64,000 nucleotides of DNA from Oharaeibacter diazotrophicus (GCF_004362745.1 NZ_SNXY01000006.1:1488001-1552000), one strand, 5' to 3'. Positions 51,887 to 61,406 are shown, numbered from the stretch's first letter. Notes: a model not told the origin generated them from the sequence alone. Translations and numbers: made by a program.

Positions 51887-52717
51887 ATGGTGACCTACGT
51901 GGACGCGGCGGTTGCGCCGCTGCGCAACACCGGCGACATCCGCCTCTACACCGCCGACGACTTCGAGGGCATGCGCCGGGCCTGCCAGCTCACCGCGCGC
52001 TGCCTCGACGCCCTGGTCGACGTGGTGAAGCCGGGCGTGACCACGCAGGCGATCGACGACTTCGTCCACCGCTTCGGCCTCGACAACGGCGCCCTGCCGG
52101 CGACGCTGTTCTACCGCGGCTACACCAAGTCGGTCTGCACCTCGATCAACCACGTCGTCTGCCACGGCATTCCCGACGACAAGCCGCTGCGCGAGGGCGA
52201 CATCGTCAACGTCGACGTCACCTTCATCCTCGACGGCTGGCACGGCGATTCCTCGCGCATGTACGGCGTCGGCGAGATCAAGCGCGCCGCGGCGCGGCTG
52301 ATCGACGTCACCTACGAATCGCTCCTGCGCGGCATCGCCGCCGTCCGCCCCGGCGCCACCACCGGCGACATCGGCGAGGCGATCCAGCGCTACGTCGAGG
52401 CCGAACGCTGCTCGGTGGTGCGCGACTTCTGCGGCCACGGCGTCGGCCGGCTGTTCCACGACGCCCCCAACATCCTGCACTACGGCCGCCGCGGCGAGGG
52501 CGTCGTCCTGAAGCCGGGCATGATCTTCACCATCGAGCCGATGGTGAACCTCGGCCGCCCGCACGTGAAGGTGCTCTCGGACGGCTGGACCGCCGTCACC
52601 CGCGACCGCTCGCTCTCCGCCCAGTTCGAGCACGCCGTCGGCGTCACCGAAACCGGCGCCGACATCTTCACCCTCTCCCCCGCCGGCCTCGACAAGCCGC
52701 CGGTGATCGAGCGCTGA
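51887..52717 (+). CDS. map: Type I methionine aminopeptidase
   Basis: A 276-residue enzyme removing the initiator methionine. The five metal ligands are visible: Asp in NVDVTFILDGWHGDSSRM (two Asp), His in FCGHGVGRLFHDAPNI, Glu in FTIEPMVNL and Glu in SAQFEHAV. A family CTSINHVVCHGIPDD segment precedes. The ATG after GGGACCC was preferred; a GTG four codons earlier is possible. Upstream is the divergent exported protein gene; downstream is the tandem repeat array. Its N-terminal extension matches alphaproteobacterial MetAPs (~275 residues). Confidence 0.96.
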   Translation: MVTYVDAAVAPLRNTGDIRLYTADDFEGMRRACQLTARCLDALVDVVKPGVTTQAIDDFVHRFGLDNGALPATLFYRGYTKSVCTSINHVVCHGIPDDKPLREGDIVNVDVTFILDGWHGDSSRMYGVGEIKRAAARLIDVTYESLLRGIAAVRPGATTGDIGEAIQRYVEAERCSVVRDFCGHGVGRLFHDAPNILHYGRRGEGVVLKPGMIFTIEPMVNLGRPHVKVLSDGWTAVTRDRSLSAQFEHAVGVTETGADIFTLSPAGLDKPPVIER

Positions 52718-52752
52718 GAGGGGCGGAAGGGCCCGCGCCGGCGCCAGCTACT

Positions 52753-53253
52753 ACCCTCCCCCTCGTGGGGAGGGTCGACGGCCGGAGGCCGGCGGGGTGG
52801 GGTACGCGTCCACCGCCGCGACGCGGGGCCTGTCCGTCGAGCCCGCGGACAAGAACCCTCCCCGGCCCTGCGGGCCGACCCTCCCGCAAGGGGAGGGTCA
52901 AACGAGTTGCCGCGACGGTGCCACCTCCCACCCTCCCCCTCGTGGTGAGGGTCGACGGCCGGAGGCCGGCGGGGTGGGGTACGCGTCCACCGCCGCGACG
53001 CGGGGCCTGTCCGTCGAGCCCGCGGACACGAACCCTCCCCGGCCCGGCGGGCCGACCCTCCCGCAAGGGGAGGGTCAAACGAGTTGCCGCGACGGTGCCA
53101 CCTCCTACCCTCCCCCTCGTGGGGAGGGTCGACGGCCGGAGGCCGGCGGGGTGGGGTACGCGTCCACCGCCGCGACGCGGGGCCTGTCCGTCGTGCCCGT
53201 GGACACGAACCCTCCCCGGCCCTGCGGGCCGACCCTCCCGCAAGGGGAGGGTC
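52753..53253. repeat. 177-bp tandem repeat array (about 2.8 units)
   Basis: Units start at 52753, 52930 and 53107, an exact 177-bp period; copies differ at only a few bases by eye. Each unit has a palindromic head (ACCCTCCCC...GGGGAGGGT), a CGGCCGGAGGCCGG core, GGCCTGTCCGTCG, and a tail palindrome (GGCCCTGCGGGCC...GGGGAGGGTC). After the third unit an inverted copy of the head lies at 53269-53293. The period is a multiple of three, so long frames run through both strands, but no protein features or ribosome binding sites were found. The whole 52718-53371 gap is otherwise gene-free. Confidence 0.93.
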
Positions 53254-53371
53254 ATGCGTGCGACGGCTACCCTCCCCACGAGGGGGAGGGTAGATCCTCG
53301 ACCCGCGACGGTGCAGCTTCCATCTCCGCCGAAGACGGCCCCGTCCCCACTTCCCCCACCAGAGCCCCGCC

Positions 53372-53794
53372 ATGTCCACCGCCCCGAAGACCCGCGGCAT
53401 CCTCGAGACCGCGCTCTACTGCGCCGACCTCGGCCGCTCCCACCGCTTCTACGCCGACGTGATCGGCCTCTCGGCCATGCTGACGACGCCCCGGCTCGTC
53501 GCCATGGACGCCGGCGCGCGCGGGGTGCTGCTGCTGTTCCAGGCGGGCGCAACCTCCGAGGACCTGCCCGAGGGCGACGGCGTCATCCCCGGCCACGAGG
53601 GCGCCGGGCGCCTCCATATGGCCTTCGCGATCGACGACGCCGACTACGAGCCCTGGAAGGCCCATTTCGCCGCCCTCGGCCTGTCGCTCGCCGGCGAGGT
53701 GTCGTGGCCGCGCGGTGGCCGCAGCCTCTACGTCCGCGATCCCGACGGCCACGCCGTCGAGTTCTGCACCCCCGGCCTGTGGCCGAACGGCTGA
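53372..53794 (+). CDS. VOC family (glyoxalase/bleomycin-resistance fold) protein
   Basis: A 140-residue metal-binding VOC protein. The paired beta-alpha-beta-beta-beta modules are visible: [20 protein letters not shown], a GVLLLFQAG strand, [18 protein letters not shown] and [20 protein letters not shown] with the metal-ligand His and Glu (DGHAVEF). Substrate is unknown; the fold hosts lactoylglutathione lyases, dioxygenases and resistance proteins. It directly follows the 177-bp repeat array and precedes radC on the same strand. Confidence 0.9.
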   Translation: MSTAPKTRGILETALYCADLGRSHRFYADVIGLSAMLTTPRLVAMDAGARGVLLLFQAGATSEDLPEGDGVIPGHEGAGRLHMAFAIDDADYEPWKAHFAALGLSLAGEVSWPRGGRSLYVRDPDGHAVEFCTPGLWPNG

Positions 53795-53882
53795 CGGCGC
53801 GGCCGTCGGCTCGCCGCTTGCGGCCACCCCCGCGACCTCTGCTAAGCTCGCGCTCTCATCCGCACGCACGGGGCGCGGGGTC

Positions 53883-54608
53883 ATGGCTGGAAACGGCGGC
53901 GGTAGCGGCGACGGGCTCGAGGAAGCCAAGGCGGGCGTGCCGCACTACCACGGCCACCGCGACCGGCTGCGCGCCCGCTTCCGCGAGGCCGGCGCCGACG
54001 CCCTGCCCGACTACGAACTGCTGGAACTCGTGCTGTTCCGCTCGATCCCGCGCCAGGACGTCAAGCCGATCGCCAAGGCGCTGATCGCCCGCTTCGGCTC
54101 CTTCGCCGAGGTGCTCGGCGCCTCCGAGGCGCGGCTGCGCGCCGTCGAGGGCGTCGGCGAGGCCACCATCCTCGACCTCAGGATCGTCCAGGCCGCCGGC
54201 CAGCGCCTCGCCCGCGGCTCGGTGATGAAGCGGCCGGTACTGTCGTCCTGGTCGGCGGTGCTCGACTACTGCCGCGCCGCCATGGCCTTCGAGGAGACCG
54301 AGCAGTTCCGCATCCTGTTCCTCGACAAGAAGAACGCCGTCATCGCCGACGAGGTGCAACAGACCGGCACCGTCGACCACACCCCGGTCTACCCGCGCGA
54401 GGTGGTCAAGCGCGCCCTCGAGCTCGCCGCCACCGCGATCATCCTCGTCCACAACCACCCCTCCGGCGACCCGACGCCCTCGCGCGCCGACGTCCAGATG
54501 ACCAAGCAGATCGTCGACGCCGCCGCCCCGCTCGGCATCGTCGTGCACGACCACGTCATCATCGGCCGCGACGGCCACGCCAGCCTCAAGGGCCTGCGCC
54601 TGATGTGA
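53883..54608 (+). CDS. radC: RadC family JAB-domain protein
   Basis: A 241-residue protein with an N-terminal helix-hairpin-helix region ([29 protein letters not shown] and [18 protein letters not shown]) and a C-terminal JAMM metalloprotease-like domain with [23 protein letters not shown], which keeps the HxHPSGDPxPSxxD zinc motif. Despite the historical name, a repair role has been ruled out in some species; DUF2466/RadC proteins are often found on mobile DNA. No mobile genes are seen here. ATG after GGGTC. Confidence 0.95.
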   Translation: MAGNGGGSGDGLEEAKAGVPHYHGHRDRLRARFREAGADALPDYELLELVLFRSIPRQDVKPIAKALIARFGSFAEVLGASEARLRAVEGVGEATILDLRIVQAAGQRLARGSVMKRPVLSSWSAVLDYCRAAMAFEETEQFRILFLDKKNAVIADEVQQTGTVDHTPVYPREVVKRALELAATAIILVHNHPSGDPTPSRADVQMTKQIVDAAAPLGIVVHDHVIIGRDGHASLKGLRLM

Positions 54609-54777
54609 CGCCGGCCGCGGACGACGCGAACGCCACGGGTTCTCCACGGCCGGATCGCCCCGCCCCGGCGCCGGGCGTGGCCGGCCCGGCCGCCGCCCGC
54701 TATGGTCGCGCCGGCCGCCGGGCCGCGGCCTTCCGAATCGGGAGCGCACCGGCCGACGGGGACGACACGGGAGCGGA

Positions 54778-55707
54778 GTGCCGGGACGGATGGGACTGCA
54801 TCGTTGGGCCGACTGCACGATCCGCAGCGGACTTCCGCTGCCGGAACTTGCGCCGGCGCCCGCCGGAGCGATCCCGGACGTCGAGGTCGTGCTGCGCACC
54901 GTGCCGACGGCGCCGACGGCGGCCGAGATGCGCCCGGTCTGGTCCGGACCCGACGATTTCGCCTTCGCCACCCAAGTCGCGCGCTACCGCGTCCGCGACG
55001 GCCGTCACGTCGTCGTCGAGGTGCCGCCCGAGCCGGACATGGCGGGCGTCCGCCTGTTCCTGCTCGGCTCGGCCTTCGCGGCGCTCGCCGTCCAGCGCGG
55101 CGTGTTCCAACTCCACGCCGGCGCGGTCGACGGCCCGGGCGGCGTGGCCGCCTTCGCCGCCGATTCCGGCCACGGCAAGTCGACGCTGATCGCCCACCTC
55201 GGCGAGCGCGGGCACACGATCCTCTCCGACGACACCCTGCCGCTGCAGATCCCGCCCGACGGGCCGCCCCTGGTGCTCGACACAGTGCGCCGGCTGAAAC
55301 TGCTGCCCGACGCGGTCGCCGCTCTCGGCGTCGACCGCACGGCGCTGGCCCCGGTGATGGCCGGTCACCACAAGCTCGCCTTCCTCGCCGACCGCGACGC
55401 CCCGCCCGCGGCACCGCCGCCGCTCGCCGCGCTCTACCTGCTCGGCCGCGCCGAGCCCGGGGCCGGCCCTTCGATCCGGCGCCTGCGCGGCGTTCCCGCC
55501 GTCGAGGCGGTGCGCCGCCACGCCTACCGGCCGCGCCTCGCCGTCGCGTCCGGGCGCCAGCGCGCCCTCGCCGCGGCCGCGCTCGCCGTCGCCACCGGCG
55601 TTCCGGTCTTCCGTCTCCTGCGGCCGTGGGACCTCGCGCGGATCGACGACACGCTGGCGCTGATCGCCCGCCATCGCGCCGACCCCGTCGACGAGCTCCA
55701 CGGCTGA
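54778..55707 (+). CDS. HPr-kinase/phosphorylase-like P-loop protein
   Basis: A 309-residue protein with the HPrK fold: beta strands lead to GVFQLHAGAVDGPGG, the P-loop AADSGHGKSTL near residue 130, SDDTLPL and a VRRLKLLPDAV helix. True HPr kinases carry a capture lysine and a Ser/Thr-Asp pair after the P-loop; here ILSDDTLP resembles the usual DD segment. Such HPrK-like proteins without the PTS context often sit in RiPP or asparagine-synthetase clusters. The start may be this GTG (GGGAGCGGA adjacent) or an ATG 4 codons later. It is followed by a dispersed repeat, then a methyltransferase gene. Confidence 0.82.
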   Translation: MPGRMGLHRWADCTIRSGLPLPELAPAPAGAIPDVEVVLRTVPTAPTAAEMRPVWSGPDDFAFATQVARYRVRDGRHVVVEVPPEPDMAGVRLFLLGSAFAALAVQRGVFQLHAGAVDGPGGVAAFAADSGHGKSTLIAHLGERGHTILSDDTLPLQIPPDGPPLVLDTVRRLKLLPDAVAALGVDRTALAPVMAGHHKLAFLADRDAPPAAPPPLAALYLLGRAEPGAGPSIRRLRGVPAVEAVRRHAYRPRLAVASGRQRALAAAALAVATGVPVFRLLRPWDLARIDDTLALIARHRADPVDELHG

Positions 55708-55832
55708 TGCCGAGCTTGCAAGGATCCGACCCGTGGTCGGAGCCTCGCGGGCGAGAAGCGCCCGACCGGGCGCCGGCCGAAAGGCCGAAACCTCGCAAAG
55801 TCCCGACGAGTCGGGACTTTGCGAGACGGGTA
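55708..55832. repeat. Dispersed 125-bp intergenic repeat, copy 2
   Basis: Matches the copy at 27281-27405 over its full length, with roughly a dozen differences. It too starts just after a TGA stop and ends in a 16-bp inverted repeat (arms 55792-55807 and 55810-55825). Confidence 0.85.
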
Positions 55833-55903
55833 CGATCCGCCGCGGCTTGCCGGTCGCCGCGCCCGCCTGTTACGAGACGGCAACGCGGCACGAGCGGGGA
55901 AGC

Positions 55904-56638
55904 ATGGCCACCACCGACTGGAAGACCCGGCTCTACCGGGCCTACGTCTCGACCGGCCAGGGCGGCGGCGACGCCGGTGCGGGCTACGGCGCGACCCGGC
56001 CCTACCTCGAGCGCGTGATCGCCCGCCACGTTCCGGCCGATCGCGCCATCCGGATCCTCGATCTCGGCTGCGGCGCCGGCGGCATGCTGTACTGGCTGAA
56101 GCGGCGCGGCTACCGCGACCTTGCCGGCGTCGATGGCTCGGCGGAAATGGTCGCGCTCGCCCACGCCAACGGCCTCGACGAGGTCGTGCTCGGCGACATC
56201 GGCGCGACGCTGACCGCGACGTCGGCGGGGAGCGTCGACGTCTGCTTCGTCATGGACGTGCTCGAGCACCTGGAGCGGCAGGAGCTGTTCGACGTCTGCG
56301 ACGGCATCTTCCGCGTGCTCCGACCCGGCGGGCGGATCATCCTGCACGTGCCGAACGCCGGCGGGCTGTTCGGGGCCAAGGTGCGCTTCTCCGACCTCAC
56401 CCACGAGGGCGCCTTCACGTCGATCTCGATCCGCCAGTTGCTCGGCGCCTGCGGCTTCGGCGAAGTCCGCTGCTTCGAGGACCGCCCGGTGCCGCACGGC
56501 GTCGTCAGCGCGCTGCGCGCCGTGCTGTGGGAGATCGGCTCGGCGCCGATCCGCCTGCTCCACGCCGCCGAGACCGGCAGCCTCGAGTGCATCCTGTCGC
56601 AGAACCTTCTCGCCGTCGCGACGGTTCCGTGGCGATAG
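55904..56638 (+). CDS. Class I SAM-dependent methyltransferase
   Basis: A 244-residue methyltransferase_11-type protein. Motif I ILDLGCGAGGMLYWLKRRG near residue 52, the acidic strand end LAGVDGSAEM, the VCFVMDVLEHLE segment (motif II/III) and HVPNAGGLFG are all visible. The C-terminal hairpin region includes FSDLTHEGAFTSISIRQLLGACGFGEV, as in O-methyltransferases of cell-surface sugar or ubiquinone type. It precedes a radical SAM gene by 77 bases and follows an HPrK-like gene, so the three may act together. Target unknown. Confidence 0.9.
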   Translation: MATTDWKTRLYRAYVSTGQGGGDAGAGYGATRPYLERVIARHVPADRAIRILDLGCGAGGMLYWLKRRGYRDLAGVDGSAEMVALAHANGLDEVVLGDIGATLTATSAGSVDVCFVMDVLEHLERQELFDVCDGIFRVLRPGGRIILHVPNAGGLFGAKVRFSDLTHEGAFTSISIRQLLGACGFGEVRCFEDRPVPHGVVSALRAVLWEIGSAPIRLLHAAETGSLECILSQNLLAVATVPWR

Positions 56639-56715
56639 CCCCCTGCCCGCGGCCCGGCCTCGACGGGGCGCCACGGCCGGAACGTCGCCATCGATCCGGC
56701 ATGCCAGAGGAACAC

Positions 56716-57612
56716 ATGTCGATGCGCAGCGAGATCGTCGGGACGCCGCCGGCCATCTTCAACGTCGAGCTCACCAACCGCTGCCCGTTCCGCTGCATCA
56801 TGTGCGCGCGCACGCACAACATGACGCGGCCGGAGGGGGTGATGTCCTTCGCGCTGTTCCGCAAGGTGATCGACGACTTTCTCGCCGTGAACCCGCAGGC
56901 GGCCCGCCGCGACGGCGTCTGGCTGCACGGCTTCGGCGAGAGCCTCGTCCATCCCGAGTTCGACCGGCTGATGGCCTACGCGAGCGACGCCGGTGTGCCC
57001 GCGAAGCTCTCGATCAACCCGCTCCTCTTGAAGCCGGAGATCGCGCGGCGCCTGCTGGCGGCCCGGCCGGCGCTGCTCTACGTCTCGCTCGACGGCCACG
57101 ACGACGCCAGTTTCGAGCAGATCCGCGGCGTGCCGAACGCCTTCGAACCGTCGCGCCGCCGCTTCCTGGAGTTCCTCGACCTCAAGAAGCAACTGAGCCC
57201 GGCGACGCGGATCCACTTCTCCATGATCGACTTCGCCCGCAACCGCGACAGCATCGCCAAGGCCCGCGGCCTCTGGGAGGACGTCGAGGCCATCGACCGG
57301 TTCCAGGTGAAGCCCTTCGTGACCTGGGACGGCAACGCGCCCGACGTCAACCTGCTCGCCGACGGCCCGCGCGGTCGCGCCGAGGGGCCGGTCACCTGCG
57401 GCTTCCCGTGGCAATCCCTGGCGATCGCGTGGAACGGCCGGGTGCTCCCCTGCTGCTACGACTACGACGAGCGCCTCGTGCTCGGCGACGTCGCGAACCA
57501 GACCCTGGCGGAGATCTGGAACGGCGAGCCGATGCGGCGCCTGCGCGCCGAATTCGCCTCCGGCACCGTCGACAACCCGCTCTGCCGCAACTGCGATCAG
57601 CTCAGGGCGTGA
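56716..57612 (+). CDS. Radical SAM/SPASM domain protein
   Basis: A 298-residue protein with the CxxxCxxC cluster-binding motif CPFRCIMC (residues ~23-30) in ELTNRCPFRCIMCARTHNMTRPEGVMS, then a TIM-barrel with GFGESLVHPEF and SLDGHDDASFEQIRG. The C-terminal SPASM region has LPCCYDYDERLVLGD and NPLCRNCDQ cysteine pairs for auxiliary clusters. Such proteins modify peptides (anSME, RiPP maturases) or sugars. The ATG after AGAGGAA is preferred over one five codons earlier. Its 3' end overlaps the convergent PRMT-like gene by 11 bases. Confidence 0.9.
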   Translation: MSMRSEIVGTPPAIFNVELTNRCPFRCIMCARTHNMTRPEGVMSFALFRKVIDDFLAVNPQAARRDGVWLHGFGESLVHPEFDRLMAYASDAGVPAKLSINPLLLKPEIARRLLAARPALLYVSLDGHDDASFEQIRGVPNAFEPSRRRFLEFLDLKKQLSPATRIHFSMIDFARNRDSIAKARGLWEDVEAIDRFQVKPFVTWDGNAPDVNLLADGPRGRAEGPVTCGFPWQSLAIAWNGRVLPCCYDYDERLVLGDVANQTLAEIWNGEPMRRLRAEFASGTVDNPLCRNCDQLRA

Positions 57613-58720
57613 CCTCGGTCGCGGCACCGCCCGCCGCCCCGGCCCGTTCGACCGTCGCGACGATCCGGAGCCGGACGCCGTCGTGGGAGGCGTCGACGAC
57701 GACCGTGTCGCCGGGCTCCGCCGGTTCGTCGAGCGGGTGGAACAGGCAGGCCCAGCATGAGAACGCGCCCGGCGCGGGCCGGCTCTCGTAGACCGTCTCG
57801 GCGTCGAGCCCGATCCGGATCCACTGCGCCACGCCGTTGGCCCGGCCGCCCTCGACCAGGAGCCGTGCCGTCGTCCGGCCCCGCCGCTCGGACCGGCCGC
57901 CGGCGAAGTCGAAGGCGAACAGGTCGCTCGCTCGGCCGGCGAGCGCGAGGCCGGCGTCGCCGACGTCGAGCTGGCGCGGATGGCGGTCGAGTTCGTCGAA
58001 GGCGGAGAGATCGAAGCCGTCGACGACGCCGACGCTGCGCTTCTCGAGCCCGTCCCACCACGCCGGTGCGACGACGATCGCGCCGGTCTCCGGGATCACC
58101 CGGCCGCCGGGGGCGAGCAGCCGCGGTACCACGTCGGCCATCACCGCGAGCGCGTACTCGCCGAGCAGGTCGTTCGCCAAGATTTCCGACACGACAACGT
58201 CGACCCGCCCGCCGAGGTCGGCCTCGAGATCGAGCGCAGCGGAGTGCTTGGCCACGATCCGGACCCGGTCCGCGAGGCCGTTGGCGGCCACGATTCGGGT
58301 CGCGGCCGCGGCGATCGGCGCGTTCATCTCGCAGCTCGTCACCGCGCCGGCGCCGGCGCGCGCCGCCATCATGCCGAGGAGGCCCGTACCGGCGCCGATG
58401 TCGAGCACGCGGTCGCCCGGGCGGATCGCCCGCTCGAGCGCAGCGCGATAGGCGGCGTTGCGCGCGGCGTCGCGGACGATGAGGAAATGCCAGCGCGGCA
58501 CCAGCGACGACAGCGCCTTTCGGCGGTCGGCGCGGACCATGGCGTCGTCGGGCGCGAGTGCGGCAGCCCGGTCGGCGAGCGTCACGGCGAGATCATCGAG
58601 GTCCTTGTCGGCCGCCGTCACGGCGATGCGCGCCAGCGCGGCCGCGTCGTCGCCGGCCGCGCCCGCCATCGCCGTCAGCGCCGTCCGCCACCACGCCTTG
58701 CCCTTGTCGTCCCGCTCCAT
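57602..58720 (-). CDS. PRMT-like class I SAM methyltransferase
   Basis: A 372-residue protein with a helical N-terminal extension and the PRMT-type core: GDRVLDIGAGTGLLGMMAARAGA (motif I, residues ~98-120), SCEMNAPIAAAATRIVAANG, and the double-E-like VSEILANDLLGEYAL (motif III region). The beta-barrel C-terminal half resembles protein arginine methyltransferases, but true PRMT substrate residues (THW loop) are not clear. A GTG/ATG start after GGGGGCGG is chosen. It converges with the radical SAM gene. Confidence 0.82.
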   Translation of the reverse strand: MERDDKGKAWWRTALTAMAGAAGDDAAALARIAVTAADKDLDDLAVTLADRAAALAPDDAMVRADRRKALSSLVPRWHFLIVRDAARNAAYRAALERAIRPGDRVLDIGAGTGLLGMMAARAGAGAVTSCEMNAPIAAAATRIVAANGLADRVRIVAKHSAALDLEADLGGRVDVVVSEILANDLLGEYALAVMADVVPRLLAPGGRVIPETGAIVVAPAWWDGLEKRSVGVVDGFDLSAFDELDRHPRQLDVGDAGLALAGRASDLFAFDFAGGRSERRGRTTARLLVEGGRANGVAQWIRIGLDAETVYESRPAPGAFSCWACLFHPLDEPAEPGDTVVVDASHDGVRLRIVATVERAGAAGGAATEVTP

Positions 58721-58929
58721 GCCACCGCCCCCGATCGTGTCGCCCGCGCGAGTGATACACGCCGGGGGAACCGGCCGTAAACGGCGGAGCCACGGGGCGG
58801 GAGCCGTCCAACGGCGGAGAGCGCCCAAAAACTCATCACTTCAGCCCTCGCCATGCCCAATCCCTACCCTTGCCCTCCCTTGTCATTTGCCGCTTAATTG
58901 GTCACGAGAAACGGTGCGCAGGTGGGGTG

Positions 58930-60357
58930 ATGGGTCCAGCGGCCTTCGACGAGATGAACGGAGACGGCACGCTCTGCCGCCCTGCCTATGGTCTGATCAA
59001 GAGTTGGTTGGAGCAGACGGCGCCCGAATACCTGAAGCGGCGCCAGGAGGAGGCGGAGTTCCTGTTCCGCCGGGTCGGCATCACCTTCGCCGTCTACGGC
59101 GACGCCGAGGCCGAGGAACGGATCATCCCGTTCGACATCGTGCCGCGCGTGCTGACCTCGACCGAATGGGGCACGCTGTCCAAGGGCCTGACCCAGCGGG
59201 TCACCGCGCTGAACCGCTTCCTGGCCGACGTCTACGGCAAGGGCGAGATCATCCGCGCCGGCGTCATCCCCGAGGACCTCGTCTGGCGCAATCCCTCGTT
59301 CCGGCCCGAGATGATCGGCGTCAAGCTGCCGTCGGACATCTACGTCCAGATCGCCGGCATCGACGTCATCCGCACCGACGACAAGGACTTCTACGTCCTC
59401 GAGGACAACGCGCGCACCCCGTCCGGCGTCTCCTACATGCTGGAGAACCGCGACGTCATGATGCGGCTGTTCCCGGACCTGTTCGCCGAGGCGCGCATCC
59501 ACCCGGTCGAGAACTATCCCGACGAGCTGCTCGCCACGCTGCGCTCGCTGGCCCCGGCCAGCGCGCCCGGCGAGCCGACCGTGGCGCTGCTGACGCCCGG
59601 CTCGTTCAACTCGGCCTACTACGAGCATTCCTTCCTCGCCGACCGGCTCGGCATCGAGCTGGTCGAGGGCCGTGACCTGTTCGTCAAGGACGCGGTCGTC
59701 TACATGCGCACGACCGAGGGTCCGAAGCGCGTCGACGTCATCTACCGCCGCATCGACGACGACTTCCTCGACCCCCTGGTGTTCCGCCCCGATTCGGCGC
59801 TCGGCGTGCCCGGCCTCGTCTCGGCCTACCGCGCCGGCAACGTCACGCTCGCCAACGCGATCGGCACCGGCGTCGCCGACGACAAGGCGATGTACACCTA
59901 CATGCCGGACATCGTGCGCTTCTACCTCGGCGAGGAGCCGATCCTGAAGAACGTGCCGACCTGGCGCTGCCGCGAGCCCGACTCGCTGAAATACGTGCTC
60001 GACCACCTGCCCGAGCTGGTGGTCAAGGAGGTCCAGGGCTCCGGCGGCTACGGCATGCTGGTCGGCCCGAAGGCGACGCGCGCGCAGATCGACGACTTCG
60101 CCGCCAAGCTGCGCGCCGACCCGGACAACTTCATCGCCCAGCCGACGCTGGCGCTCTCCACCTCGCCCACCTTCGTCGGCGAGGGCATCGCGCCGCGCCA
60201 CGTCGACCTCCGGCCCTTCGTGCTGTCGGGCTCGGACAAGGTGCGCATCGTGCCCGGCGGCCTCACCCGCGTCGCCCTCAAGGAGGGCTCGCTGGTGGTC
60301 AACTCCAGCCAGGGCGGCGGCACCAAGGACACCTGGATCGTCGAGGACCCGGCATGA
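58930..60357 (+). CDS. Circularly permuted type 2 ATP-grasp protein (Anbu operon)
   Basis: A 475-residue ligase of the DUF404/407-type permuted ATP-grasp family. YGLIKSWLEQTAPEYLKRRQEEAEFLFRRVGITFAVYG, ALNRFLADVYG, the ARTPSGVSYMLENR motif, NVTLANAIGTGVADDKAMY and LVVKEVQGSGGYGM, which binds ATP and metal, are typical. In this genomic setting, with alpha-E, transglutaminase-like and Anbu genes, the family is thought to form an amide bond on an unknown peptide or polyamine. The start is 25 bases inside a longer frame; a GGTGGGGTG precedes it. Confidence 0.93.
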   Translation: MGPAAFDEMNGDGTLCRPAYGLIKSWLEQTAPEYLKRRQEEAEFLFRRVGITFAVYGDAEAEERIIPFDIVPRVLTSTEWGTLSKGLTQRVTALNRFLADVYGKGEIIRAGVIPEDLVWRNPSFRPEMIGVKLPSDIYVQIAGIDVIRTDDKDFYVLEDNARTPSGVSYMLENRDVMMRLFPDLFAEARIHPVENYPDELLATLRSLAPASAPGEPTVALLTPGSFNSAYYEHSFLADRLGIELVEGRDLFVKDAVVYMRTTEGPKRVDVIYRRIDDDFLDPLVFRPDSALGVPGLVSAYRAGNVTLANAIGTGVADDKAMYTYMPDIVRFYLGEEPILKNVPTWRCREPDSLKYVLDHLPELVVKEVQGSGGYGMLVGPKATRAQIDDFAAKLRADPDNFIAQPTLALSTSPTFVGEGIAPRHVDLRPFVLSGSDKVRIVPGGLTRVALKEGSLVVNSSQGGGTKDTWIVEDPA

Positions 60358-60442
60358 TCGGCGTCCGTCCCGGCCCGCGGCGGGCCGTGACCGTCGCGCC
60401 GTCCACCTCCACGTCCGCTCCGGCCCATCCGGGAGCCGTTCC

Positions 60443-61387
60443 ATGCTGAGCCGCCACGCCGACAACCTCTACTGGCTCGCCCGCTACGTCGAGCGCGCCG
60501 AGAACACCGCGCGCCTGATCGAGGCCGCGACGCGCCTGTCCGCCATGCCGGTCGCCCACCGCGACGGCCGCAACGAGTGGGAGATGGCGCTCGACGCCAC
60601 CGGCACCACCGTCGCCTTCAAGGGGGCCGGCAACGGCGAGGCGACCCAGCGCTCGGTGATCGACTTCCTCGCCTTCTCGCCCGACAACCCGTCCTCGATC
60701 CGCTCCTGTCTCGACGTCGCCCGCGCCAACGCCCGCTCGGTGCGCACGGCGCTGACCATGGACATGTGGGAGACGATCAACTCCGGCTGGCTGGAATCGA
60801 AGAAGGTCGTCCCGGCCTCGCTCGGCCGCCAGCAGCTCTCGGACCATCTGTCCGGGATCAAGGAGGTGTCGCTGCGCTTCGACGGTTCGGCCTACCGGAC
60901 CATGCTGCGCAACGACGCCTACTACTTCCTGCGCCTCGGCACCTACATGGAGCGGGCCGATTTCACCGCCCGCATCCTCGCGGTCAAGGCCGACGTTCTC
61001 GACCCCGACCGCCCCTCGCCCGGCGGCGGCTTCGACTACTACCAGTGGTCCTGGATCCTGCGCTCGGTCTCGGCGCTTACCTCCTACCACTGGGTCTACC
61101 GCGAGAACCTGAAGCCGCATCTCGTCGCCGAGTTCCTGATCCTCAAGGAGGAGATGCCGCGCTCGCTGGTGTCCTGCTACGACAACATCACGCGCTTCCT
61201 CGACGCGCTCTCGCGCGACTACGGCCGCCAGGGCGTCAGCCAGCGGCGGGCCCGCCAGATCCTCGGCCGGCTCCAGGACGCCGACCTCGCCGGCGTGTTC
61301 CGCGCCGGCCTCGCCGACTTCCTGTCCGACTTCGTCGGCGAGAACGCCGGCCTCGGCTCGGCCATCGCCGAGCAGTACCTGACCTGA
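60443..61387 (+). CDS. Alpha-E domain protein (DUF403) of the Anbu operon
   Basis: A 314-residue, nearly all-helical protein. MLSRHADNLYWLARYVERAENTARLIEA and NARSVRTALTMDMWETIN, with YFLRLGTYMERADFTARIL near residue 170, mark the alpha-E family. It occurs only next to permuted ATP-grasp and transglutaminase-like proteins and probably assists them, but its activity is unknown. It starts 85 bases after the ATP-grasp stop and is followed by the transglutaminase gene after 19 bases. Confidence 0.93.
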   Translation: MLSRHADNLYWLARYVERAENTARLIEAATRLSAMPVAHRDGRNEWEMALDATGTTVAFKGAGNGEATQRSVIDFLAFSPDNPSSIRSCLDVARANARSVRTALTMDMWETINSGWLESKKVVPASLGRQQLSDHLSGIKEVSLRFDGSAYRTMLRNDAYYFLRLGTYMERADFTARILAVKADVLDPDRPSPGGGFDYYQWSWILRSVSALTSYHWVYRENLKPHLVAEFLILKEEMPRSLVSCYDNITRFLDALSRDYGRQGVSQRRARQILGRLQDADLAGVFRAGLADFLSDFVGENAGLGSAIAEQYLT

Positions 61388-61406
61388 CCGCCGGGGGCCT
61401 TCTGCC

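Noticed and set aside
52753-53253. CRISPR array
   Set aside because: Units are 177 bp with no alternating unique spacers and no cas genes nearby.
52480-54084. Long proline/arginine-rich frames over the 177-bp array
   Set aside because: They exist on both strands because the period is a multiple of three and stops are rare at this GC content. There is no ribosome binding site or folded-domain signature.
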